Of a stretch of 9,346 nt of DNA, positions 1 through 5,007 are shown piece after piece. Below the pieces are notes generated by a model. It was not told where the DNA came from, searched no databases, and saw only the letters and a list, made by a program, of their open reading frames with translations. The DNA is from Lachnospiraceae bacterium (GTDB lineage Bacteria > Bacillota > Clostridia > Lachnospirales > Lachnospiraceae): NCBI GenBank assembly GCA_900757145.1, contig CAAEMT010000059.1, positions 1 through 9,346 on the forward strand. The letters run 5' to 3'. A program made the position numbers and the translations under genes. Every line of letters begins with the position of its first letter. Within the stretch, counting starts at the first letter, position 1.

Positions 1-44
1 GCTACAATCTTCGGTCTGAATTCTTCTTTTGGTTCTATCGACAT
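1..44 (-). CDS. mvhD: MvhD-like hydrogenase/Hdr iron-sulfur subunit, 5' end only
   Basis: Only the first 14 complete codons are inside the window, reading MSIEPKEEFRPKIV. An acidic lead followed by a PKIV-type strand is how MvhD/HdrD-delta proteins begin before their first cysteine cluster. The ATG is at 42-44 and is preceded by GGAGGT nine bases upstream, a good ribosome binding site lying inside the last codons of hdrA. The gene overlaps the hdrA stop by 10 nt, so translation is probably coupled. MvhD is a [2Fe-2S] protein that delivers electrons from a dehydrogenase or hydrogenase partner to the FAD of HdrA. The call rests mainly on position after hdrA, because none of the diagnostic cysteines lie in the window. 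Confidence 0.6.
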   Translation of the reverse strand, partial: MSIEPKEEFRPKIV

Positions 45-2023
45 AATGCATCTACCTCCGCCAGAATCTGTCTGTTTGAAAATCCCTGCAGGTCCATAGC
101 GCCCGACGGACACGTAACCGTACATGCTCCGCAGCCCTGACACAGCGCATCATTAACAACTGCGATACGGCGTACCTCGCGAATACCGTGATCATTCACC
201 TGTCTGTCCTCATAAGAGATTGCACCGTATGGACAGACATTTGCGCACTGGGAACAACCGTTGCACAGAAGCTCGTCAGAATGAGCCGTACATGGATTTG
301 TCAGCAGCTTATCCTTTGCCAGAAGCCCGATCGCCTTCACCGCTGCCGCGCCTGCCTGAGATACCGTCTCCGGAATATCTTTCGGCCCCTGACATACGCC
401 CGAAAGGAAAATACCTGCAGTCGGTGACTCTACCGGGCGAAGCTTTGCATGTGCTTCTGTCAAGAAATTATTCGTATCAATGCTTGCTGTCAGCATCGTT
501 GCAATCTTTCGCACATCAGGGTTCGGCTCGATCGCAGCCGCGAGCACGACCATATCAGCTTCCTTTAATATCTGTTTGTTATCAAGCAGGTCGGCGCCCT
601 GCACGAGCAGCTTTCCGTCCGGCTGCGGGATCACCTTGCCTACCTGACCTTTAATATAGTTCACACCGTACTCTTCTACGGCACGGCGGTAAAATTCATC
701 AAAATTCTTACCAGGTGTACGGACATCAATATAAAATACTGTCACATTTACATCGGGATATTTGTCTCGGATCAGCATCGCATGTTTTGCTGTATACATA
801 CAGCAGATCTTTGAACAGTAGCTCTTGCCTCTGTTGTCTGCGCACCGGCTTCCGACACACTGGATAAATACGATCTCTTTCGGAGCTTTTCCGTCAGAGA
901 GACGCTCCAAATGTCCCTTTGTCGGTCCGGCAGCATTCATGATACGCTCAAGCTCCAGAGAAGTGATTACATCCTTGCTCTGGCTGTAAGCATATTCGTC
1001 ATAATCATCAAGCTTGATCATGTCAAAGCCTGTTGCCACAACGATCGCACCGTATTTTTGTGTGATGATCTCATCCTTCTGTTCATAGTCAATCGCGCCC
1101 GCCTGACAGACCTTTGCACAGACGCCGCATTTGCCTGTCTGGAACTTGATACAGTGCTCACGGTCGATCACAGGTACATTCGGAATCGCCTGTGCAAACG
1201 GCGTATAGATCGCGCTTCTCGTATTCAGCCCTCTGTTGAACTCACTCGGCGTCTTTTTGCTCGGACACTTTTCCTGACAGACACCGCAGCCTGTACACTT
1301 GCTCATATCGACGCTTCTCGCCTTTTTGCGGATATCTACGGTAAAATCTCCAACGAAGCCTGTGACCTTCTCTACCTCACTGTATGTATAGATCGTGATC
1401 TTTTCGTGCGCGTTCGCCTCCACCATTTTCGGTGTCAGGATACATGCAGAACAGTCAAGCGTCGGAAACGTCTTATCAAGCTGAGACATTCTTCCGCCGA
1501 TACTCGGCGTCTTCTCTACAATATCTACCTCATATCCCGCATCTGCTATATCAAGCGCTGTCTGAATACCCGCTATACCGCCTCCGATCACAAGCGCACG
1601 CTTCGTCACGCGGCTCTCGCCCGGCTTAAGCGGGGCATTCAAATTTACTTTGGCTACTGCCGCCCGCATTAGGATAACAGCCTTTTTTGTAGCCTCCTCC
1701 ATGTCCTTATGTATCCACGAGCAATGCTCTCTGATATTAGCAATCTCAACCATGTACGGATTCAGCCCTGCACGCTGTGCCGCTGTGCGAAATGTCGTCT
1801 CATGCATACGCGGCGAACAGGAACAAACGACAATGCCTGTCAGATTTTTCTCTTTGATCGCTTCCTGAATCCTTGCCTGGCCTGCTTCTGAGCACATATA
1901 CTGGTAATCCTCAGCATGGACGACTCCCGGCTCATGAAGCGCCATCTCGGCCACTTTTTTTACATCCACTGTCGCCGCGATATTACTTCCGCAGTGACAG
2001 ACGAATACACCTACTCTCTGCAC
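35..2023 (-). CDS. hdrA: HdrA-like flavin and iron-sulfur subunit of a soluble heterodisulfide reductase complex
   Basis: This 662-residue protein has the full HdrA architecture. An N-terminal domain holds C9, C11, C44, C67 and C69. An FAD-binding Rossmann motif (GGGIAG, about 147-152) follows, then the HdrA signature around LDCSACILTPKM (about 189-200). Two inserted Fe-S clusters have cysteines at 243-253 and 299-306, and a QCVGSRC...YCSKICC stretch lies at about 388-408. Two C-terminal ferredoxin motifs sit at CNGCSQCANVCP (587-598) and CQGCGACTVTCP (628-639). In the family the FAD bifurcates electrons between ferredoxin and HdrB. The start is GTG at 2021-2023, eight bases after an AGGAGG that lies in the last codons and stop of hdrC, with a 5-nt intergenic gap. 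Length is normal and no key cysteine is missing. I see no selenocysteine codon. Protein identity is secure; the acceptor reaction is not known from sequence. Confidence 0.95.
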   Translation of the reverse strand: MQRVGVFVCHCGSNIAATVDVKKVAEMALHEPGVVHAEDYQYMCSEAGQARIQEAIKEKNLTGIVVCSCSPRMHETTFRTAAQRAGLNPYMVEIANIREHCSWIHKDMEEATKKAVILMRAAVAKVNLNAPLKPGESRVTKRALVIGGGIAGIQTALDIADAGYEVDIVEKTPSIGGRMSQLDKTFPTLDCSACILTPKMVEANAHEKITIYTYSEVEKVTGFVGDFTVDIRKKARSVDMSKCTGCGVCQEKCPSKKTPSEFNRGLNTRSAIYTPFAQAIPNVPVIDREHCIKFQTGKCGVCAKVCQAGAIDYEQKDEIITQKYGAIVVATGFDMIKLDDYDEYAYSQSKDVITSLELERIMNAAGPTKGHLERLSDGKAPKEIVFIQCVGSRCADNRGKSYCSKICCMYTAKHAMLIRDKYPDVNVTVFYIDVRTPGKNFDEFYRRAVEEYGVNYIKGQVGKVIPQPDGKLLVQGADLLDNKQILKEADMVVLAAAIEPNPDVRKIATMLTASIDTNNFLTEAHAKLRPVESPTAGIFLSGVCQGPKDIPETVSQAGAAAVKAIGLLAKDKLLTNPCTAHSDELLCNGCSQCANVCPYGAISYEDRQVNDHGIREVRRIAVVNDALCQGCGACTVTCPSGAMDLQGFSNRQILAEVDALCR

Positions 2024-2028
2024 CTGTC

Positions 2029-2418
2029 CTACCTCCTGTATCTTCGAAATGCACTTACGAGAAGCTGCTGCGGAATATCCTGATCAAGCAGTTCGGGAAT
2101 CTCATCAGCGTTCAAATAATCTCCGCCCTTTTCACGGACAACGAGCTGCCTTGCCGCATCGATCAGCTTACCCGGCTTCACATCACGCGGACAACGTTCC
2201 ACACATGCAAAGCAGGAAAGACATTTCCAAAGTGATTTTGAATTTGCCAGCGCTTCAATATCTTCATTGACTACATAAGAGACAAACTGGTGCGGCTTAA
2301 TGTCCATCTCATTATAGGATGGGCAGGATGCCGAACACTTACCGCACTTCATACATTTCAGAGGATTTACTCCGCTGATCTCCCGAATCAGCTCCGCCTG
2401 TTTTTTCTGTGTCGTCAC
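2029..2418 (-). CDS. hdrC: HdrC-like ferredoxin subunit of heterodisulfide reductase
   Basis: The 129-residue protein is a small dicluster ferredoxin. Its cysteine sets are C22-C25-C28-C32 (CMKCGKCSASCP) and C66-C69-C72-C76 (CLSCFACVERCP), each expected to bind one [4Fe-4S] cluster. In the family HdrC wires the flavin subunit HdrA to the catalytic subunit HdrB. The start is a GTG (2416-2418) whose last two bases, with the next base, form the hdrB stop codon region: the two genes overlap by 4 nt (GTGA), a classic translational-coupling junction. A strong GGGGAGGT sits about nine bases upstream inside hdrB. The C-terminal third is helical and carries no further cysteines. It is slightly shorter than archaeal HdrC but typical for bacterial forms. 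The cytosolic location follows from the lack of any signal or membrane segment. Confidence 0.93.
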   Translation of the reverse strand: MTTQKKQAELIREISGVNPLKCMKCGKCSASCPSYNEMDIKPHQFVSYVVNEDIEALANSKSLWKCLSCFACVERCPRDVKPGKLIDAARQLVVREKGGDYLNADEIPELLDQDIPQQLLVSAFRRYRR

Positions 2419-3218
2419 TGTCCGTCCACCTCCCCGTTTGATGCCACGCCAAGCGCCTGTGCCAAAAGCTCGGTAAAATAATAAACAGGAAGATCTCCCG
2501 TCTGATTTTTGTTCAGGTTATACATACACAGCGGGCATGCTGTGATCAGCATATCCGCGCCAAAGCCTGATGCACTTTCTCTGATCTTGCTGCACATATT
2601 TTCAGCCATCTCCTTTTCCTTCAGAGAAATATAGCCGCCGCAGCACTCATTGCGGTACGGATAAATGACCGGCTCTGCTCCGATCGCACGGATAAAATCC
2701 TCCATGATCTTTGGATTCTCTGGATTGTCAAATTCCAGAATCTTTCCCGGACGAAGAAGCAGGCAGCCATAATATGCGCCGATCTTTTTGCCTGTAAAAG
2801 GATTCACTACTTTTTCTTTCAGCTTATCAAAACCAATACGGTCACGCAGAACCTCAAGAAAATGCAGTACCGTAGTCTCTCCTCCATACGGTGTTTCAAG
2901 CCCCATATAATTATTGGCTCTCATTCGTATATCTGCAACATTTTTCATATCGTCATTTACACGTTTAATCACATGATGGCAAGCTGAACACAGTGTCACA
3001 AGCTCCTGCCCTTTTTCCTTTGCTTCATTTAGGGCGCGCACAGAAGCAAGCTTCGTTGCGATCTCATCGCTTCCCAGCGGATATACACCGCCACAGCACT
3101 GCCATTCACTGATTTCTTCCAGTTCAAACCCAAGAGCTAAAGCAGAAGCTCTGGCATAATCATCCAGAGCCTTCGCTTTATTTCTCAGAGTACAACCGGG
3201 ATAGTAGCTGTACTTCAT
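2415..3218 (-). CDS. hdrB: HdrB-like CCG-domain subunit of heterodisulfide reductase
   Basis: The 267-residue protein contains two complete CCG (CX~35CCX~35CXXC) repeats. The first uses C9, C41-C42, C77 and C80; the second uses C152, C192-C193, C228 and C231. In methanogen HdrB each such repeat holds a noncubane [4Fe-4S] cluster that cleaves the CoM-S-S-CoB disulfide. Bacteria that lack those coenzymes use HdrB with other acceptors, and this window does not reveal which. The ATG at 3216-3218 is preceded by AAAGGA. The gene follows ldh by 53 nt with no intrinsic terminator between them, so co-transcription is likely. It overlaps hdrC by 4 nt. Length and cysteine spacing are normal, so the protein should be functional. 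Confidence 0.94.
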   Translation of the reverse strand: MKYSYYPGCTLRNKAKALDDYARASALALGFELEEISEWQCCGGVYPLGSDEIATKLASVRALNEAKEKGQELVTLCSACHHVIKRVNDDMKNVADIRMRANNYMGLETPYGGETTVLHFLEVLRDRIGFDKLKEKVVNPFTGKKIGAYYGCLLLRPGKILEFDNPENPKIMEDFIRAIGAEPVIYPYRNECCGGYISLKEKEMAENMCSKIRESASGFGADMLITACPLCMYNLNKNQTGDLPVYYFTELLAQALGVASNGEVDGQ

Positions 3219-3239
3219 ACTATTTTCGTCCTTTCTTAC

Positions 3240-3286
3240 ACCGGAACAGACCGGTTGCGTAATTAATCAGATTATAATTCAATCTG
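3240..3286 (-). other. Two small inverted repeats between ldh and hdrB
   Basis: The 53-nt gap and the end of ldh contain two short hairpins. CAGATT (3268-3273) pairs with AATCTG (3281-3286) across the ldh stop codon, and ACCGG (3240-3244) pairs with CCGGT (3251-3255). On the transcribed strand neither is followed by a T-run, so they do not look like terminators. They may mark an mRNA processing or stability boundary that lets ldh and the hdr genes be expressed at different levels. That role is inference from position. Confidence 0.4.
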
Positions 3287-4219
3287 CGCAATGACAGCCT
3301 TTAAAGCATCTGCACTTGACTGAAGCTTCGCATTCTCTTCTTTCGTCATACGCATCGGAATTTTGCTCTGTACACCGTTTGGCCCGATCAGAGCAAGTGT
3401 GCTCAGACAAACATCCTCAATACCGTACTCGCCATGCATCATAGAAGACACTGTTGCAATAGATTCTGAAGATGCTACCAGTGATGCACACAAATTGCAT
3501 ACCGATGTAGAAACTGCATAGAATGTAGCTCCTTTATTTGCGATAACCTGACCGCCTGACTTATGAACATACTCTTCCATAGCAGCCTTATCAAGTTCCT
3601 CGATTTCCTTTCCGTGTGCTTTCATAATATTGTAATACTCATCTACACTTACACCAGAAATATATGCTCCGGACCACGGAACGAAGGATGTATCACCATG
3701 CTCACCAAATACATACGCATGAATATTCTTCTGGGCAACCTTAAAGTGCTCAGACAGACCGTATTTCAGACGAGCCGTATCAAGTACTGTACCAGAACCG
3801 ATGATCTGATTCTCCGGCAGGCCGGAAATCTTCGTAAATACATACGTCAAAATATCCACCGGATTACTTACAATAATATAAAGTGCGTTCGGAGCGACCT
3901 TCACGATTTCCGGTGTAATCGCCTTGAGAATATTTACATTCGTCTGCGTCAGCTCGATTCTAGTCTGGCCCGGTCTTCTTGCAATACCGGAAGTAATGAT
4001 GACAATATCAGAATCCTTTGCATCCTCGTACTCGCCTGCTACGATAGAGATCGGATCACGGAAACACGTACCCTGCTCGATATCCATAACCTCGCCTGCC
4101 ACTTTTTCTTTGTTGATGTCGATCAAAACGATCTCTGATGCGAAATCCTCATGAGATAAGGTGTATGCAATAGTTGCACCTACACTTCCTGCACCGATAA
4201 TAGTAATTTTACTGCTCAT
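3272..4219 (-). CDS. ldh: NAD-dependent L-lactate dehydrogenase family protein
   Basis: The 315-residue protein belongs to the LDH/MDH superfamily and should interconvert pyruvate and lactate with NADH in the cytosol. The NAD fold shows G9xG11xxG14 and D34, the residue that favours NAD over NADP. Catalytic and substrate residues are D147, R150, H174 (in GEHGD) and R87. T232, in KGATFY, matches the LDH substrate-pocket threonine. One oddity is that the specificity-loop residue, normally glutamine in LDH, is R81 (SGIARRPGQTR), as in malate dehydrogenases. The overall sequence is still LDH-like, and I recall similar arginines in clostridial proteins annotated as LDH. The ATG at 4217-4219 has a GGAG about nine bases upstream. 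The gene has its own promoter and two Rex-like sites, and it heads the hdr operon. Family is certain; lactate as the main substrate is likely but not proven. Confidence 0.9.
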   Translation of the reverse strand: MSSKITIIGAGSVGATIAYTLSHEDFASEIVLIDINKEKVAGEVMDIEQGTCFRDPISIVAGEYEDAKDSDIVIITSGIARRPGQTRIELTQTNVNILKAITPEIVKVAPNALYIIVSNPVDILTYVFTKISGLPENQIIGSGTVLDTARLKYGLSEHFKVAQKNIHAYVFGEHGDTSFVPWSGAYISGVSVDEYYNIMKAHGKEIEELDKAAMEEYVHKSGGQVIANKGATFYAVSTSVCNLCASLVASSESIATVSSMMHGEYGIEDVCLSTLALIGPNGVQSKIPMRMTKEENAKLQSSADALKAVIAQIEL

Positions 4220-4244
4220 ACTCTTTCTCCTTTTTTATTGTTTA

Positions 4245-4262
4245 TTGTTATTTTTTTAACGA
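4245..4262. promoter_or_regulatory. Rex-like operator in the ldh leader
   Basis: The plus strand reads TTGTTATTTTTTTAACGA, an 18-bp inverted repeat. It matches 12 of the 14 fixed positions of the clostridial/Firmicute Rex consensus TTGTTAA-N4-TTAACAA. Rex is a repressor released by a high NADH/NAD+ ratio, and ldh is a classic target. The site lies downstream of the predicted transcription start and just upstream of the ribosome binding site, where it could act as a roadblock. The AT-rich background raises the chance of a random match. Confidence 0.55.
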
Positions 4263-4273
4263 TTTTTCTCCAA

Positions 4274-4314
4274 AAAAATGAAATCTTCTAAATTCATTTT
4301 AAGATTTCATTTTT
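4274..4314 (-). other. Perfect 14-bp hairpin at the 5' end of the ldh transcript
   Basis: AAAAATGAAATCTT on the minus strand (4301-4314) pairs perfectly with AAGATTTCATTTTT (4274-4287) around a 13-nt loop, and the 3' arm runs into seven Ts (4272-4278). With the -10 box at 4318-4323, transcription should start near 4311, so the hairpin would sit at the very 5' end of the mRNA. It could protect the mRNA or act as a weak AT-rich attenuator. The stem has few GC pairs, so termination would be inefficient. Confidence 0.55.
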
Positions 4315-4317
4315 CAT

Positions 4318-4346
4318 AGTATACCATATTGATATTTTTTTAACAA
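4318..4346 (-). promoter_or_regulatory. Promoter of ldh (-35 TTGTTA, -10 TATACT)
   Basis: On the minus strand TTGTTA (4341-4346) and TATACT (4318-4323) are separated by exactly 17 bases, a good vegetative sigma-A arrangement. The promoter lies about 100 bases upstream of the ldh start codon and downstream of the terminator at 4436-4484. This means ldh does not depend on the riboswitch promoter. The -35 box and spacer are contained in a Rex-like operator. Confidence 0.7.
4329..4346. promoter_or_regulatory. Rex-like operator overlapping the ldh -35 region
   Basis: The plus strand reads TTGATATTTTTTTAACAA, with a perfect right half and a 5/7 left half relative to TTGTTAA-N4-TTAACAA (12/14 overall). 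It covers the -35 hexamer and part of the spacer, the classical place for repression. Its centre is 84 bases from that of the second site at 4245-4262, about eight helical turns. Together they fit looped or cooperative NADH-responsive control of ldh and probably of the hdr genes. Confidence 0.6.
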
Positions 4347-4435
4347 CTATTTTTTCTGAATATTCTGCATTTTGCCGTTTTGCACAAAAACAAGTACAAT
4401 CCTGTCGTTTTATTGCACATCTTTGGATACAATAT

Positions 4436-4484
4436 ACAAAAACACGGCTCCCGTCCACTCTTTAGAAGAGGACGAAAGCCGTGC
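4436..4484 (-). terminator. Strong rho-independent terminator closing the riboswitch transcript
   Basis: On the minus strand the arms CACGGCT (4477-4483) and AGCCGTG (4443-4449) pair. They are extended inward by a CGTC/GACG pairing and by CTCTT/AAGAG around a 3-nt loop. TTTTT follows at 4438-4442. The U-tract is only on the minus-strand side, so it terminates leftward transcription coming from the riboswitch. It separates that RNA from the ldh promoter. Confidence 0.88.
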
Positions 4485-4487
4485 AAT

Positions 4488-4519
4488 GTACAGAATGATT
4501 TGCGGAATGTCATCTGTAC
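4488..4519 (-). other. Stem-loop B displaying UCCGCA, directly before the terminator
   Basis: GTACAGA/TCTGTAC arms plus an inner TGA/TCA pairing (one bulged T) form a ten-base-pair stem. The 11-nt loop contains TCCGCA (minus strand, 4501-4506). It ends four bases before the terminator stem. The same hexamer occurs in the loop of the neighbouring hairpin at 4527-4558. Confidence 0.6.
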
Positions 4520-4526
4520 TATCTTC

Positions 4527-4558
4527 AGCATATCAGGATGCGGAGTCTGATAAGTGCT
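4527..4558 (-). other. Stem-loop A displaying UCCGCA
   Basis: AGCA/TGCT and TATCAG/CTGATA arms form a ten-base-pair stem with a 2-nt bulge. The 10-nt loop contains TCCGCA on the minus strand (4539-4544). A 7-nt single-stranded linker joins it to stem-loop B. The paired loops resemble tandem protein- or RNA-binding hairpins in regulatory RNAs. This is inference from structure only. Confidence 0.6.
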
Positions 4559-4618
4559 AAAGAACAAGGAGGTATTTGTGTAGGTTGATTGCCTCGAGAT
4601 AACATTCCTTTTATGAAT

Positions 4619-4690
4619 AGTCGCCCGCTTCCCCGTCGCGGACTGCTGCGGTCATATGACCGTGTGGAGTGTTTGGCTTTACCGGAAGCG
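4619..4690 (-). other. Candidate switching structures just after the aptamer
   Basis: Two competing pairings are visible on the minus strand. CGCTTCC (4684-4690) can pair with GGAAGCG (4626-4632) over a long range. Alternatively, the segment 4619-4644 folds locally through AGT/ACT and CCGC/GCGG. The two share bases 4626-4628, so they cannot fully coexist. The CGGTCATATGACCG hairpin lies between the long-range arms. This could be an expression platform, but no U-tract follows. Confidence 0.35.
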
Positions 4691-4697
4691 CATCTCT

Positions 4698-4877
4698 CAT
4701 ACCAAGCAGGTTTCCTGACTCACAGCTTAAACGCCCGCTCCTCCTTCTCGCGCCGATTCGGGTACGCAATGGAATATGGAGCCTGCTCGCTGTATACAGT
4801 GGCCGGACCGCTCAGGCATCTCACCTGATTCCCTCTCCAGAAGTCTCCTTTTCGGAAAATCTCCTGCACTTGATATG
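4698..4877 (-). promoter_or_regulatory. Cobalamin (B12) riboswitch aptamer
   Basis: Read on the minus strand, the conserved pieces occur in the right order. The aptamer core is GGGAATCAGGTGAGATGCC (about 4815-4833). It is followed by a CGGTCCGGCCACTGTATAC segment (core at 4792-4803) and GCGAGCAGG..CC. The B12 box GTCAGGAAACCTGC is at 4706-4719. The closing helix P1 is formed by CATATCAAG (4869-4877) with CTTGGTATG (4698-4706), nine pairs with one wobble. Length (about 180 nt) suits the cobalamin riboswitch family (Rfam RF00174). The family represses B12 synthesis or transport genes when adenosyl- or methylcobalamin is bound. No such gene follows here, because a terminator ends the transcript. 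Confidence 0.93.
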
Positions 4878-4901
4878 GCAATATTCAAATTACACAAGTA
4901 A

Positions 4902-4930
4902 AATATAACATTTCTTTGGAATACCGTCAA
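4902..4930 (-). promoter_or_regulatory. Promoter of the riboswitch RNA (-35 TTGACG, -10 TATATT)
   Basis: TTGACG (4925-4930) and TATATT (4902-4907) on the minus strand are separated by 17 bases, close to the sigma-A consensus. The predicted start near 4895 lies about 18 bases before the first P1 strand of the aptamer, as expected for a riboswitch leader. An inverted repeat abuts the -35 box. Confidence 0.75.
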
Positions 4931-4932
4931 CC

Positions 4933-4968
4933 GGAAAATACATGTTTTTCAATTCAATTGTATTTTCC
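4933..4968. repeat. Perfect 10-bp inverted repeat abutting the -35 box
   Basis: GGAAAATACA (4933-4942) is the exact reverse complement of TGTATTTTCC (4959-4968), with a 16-nt spacer. Transcribed leftward from rfbD it would form a hairpin, but no T-run follows the stem, so it is at most a weak terminator for rfbD. Because it ends two bases before the -35 hexamer at 4925-4930, it could instead be an operator. Confidence 0.5.
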
Positions 4969-5007
4969 TCAATTGTGTTTCAAAATGTCATTTTAAAACC
5001 TGTCATT

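Larger units (their letters stand above)
4436..4895 (-). ncRNA. Predicted ~460-nt B12-responsive noncoding RNA
   Basis: The unit runs from the start predicted by the promoter at 4902-4930 to the terminator at 4436-4484. It contains a cobalamin aptamer at its 5' end and no credible reading frame after it. The best minus-strand ATG frame (from about 4603) gives only about 26 codons and has no properly spaced ribosome binding site. The roughly 215 nt between aptamer and terminator hold a CGGTCATATGACCG palindrome (4649-4662), a GC-rich hairpin (4619-4644) and stem-loops A and B. Known parallels are cobalamin-riboswitch RNAs that act without a protein, namely EutX/Rli55 (sequestering the EutV antiterminator) and AspocR (antisense) in Enterococcus and Listeria. 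Alternatively, the riboswitch lost its original gene, or the terminator is itself the distal expression platform. I do not see the hexaloop signature of ANTAR targets. Confidence 0.5.

Noticed and set aside
911..1672. Long plus-strand open frame of 253 codons opposite hdrA
   Set aside because: It is a shadow of hdrA, whose cysteine motifs and FAD fold are unmistakable on the minus strand.
4488..4558. ANTAR-type dual hairpin (as in EutX/Rli55)
   Set aside because: The loops are 10-11 nt rather than hexaloops with A1 and G4, so the known signature is not met.
4340..4567. Minus-strand 75-codon open frame between the riboswitch and ldh
   Set aside because: It runs straight through the terminator and the ldh promoter, has no ribosome binding site and shows no recognisable protein features.
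4565..4600. AGGAGGT on the plus strand at about 4567-4573, like a ribosome binding site
   Set aside because: The frames that follow stop almost at once; the minus strand is the transcribed one here.
4525..4603. Possible 26-codon leader peptide after the riboswitch (ATG about 4601-4603, minus strand)
   Set aside because: The only purine-rich stretch touches the ATG, so spacing is wrong, and composition is not coding-like. It was not strong enough to list as a gene.
4889..4911. Near-identity of the riboswitch promoter start region with that at about 9150-9171 (both TGTTATA..TTTTACTTGT)
   Set aside because: The match is short and AT-rich around a -10 box, so chance plus promoter constraint is enough.
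4727..4930. Minus-strand 67-codon open frame over the riboswitch
   Set aside because: It overlaps the promoter and the conserved aptamer core, whose RNA structure explains the conservation.
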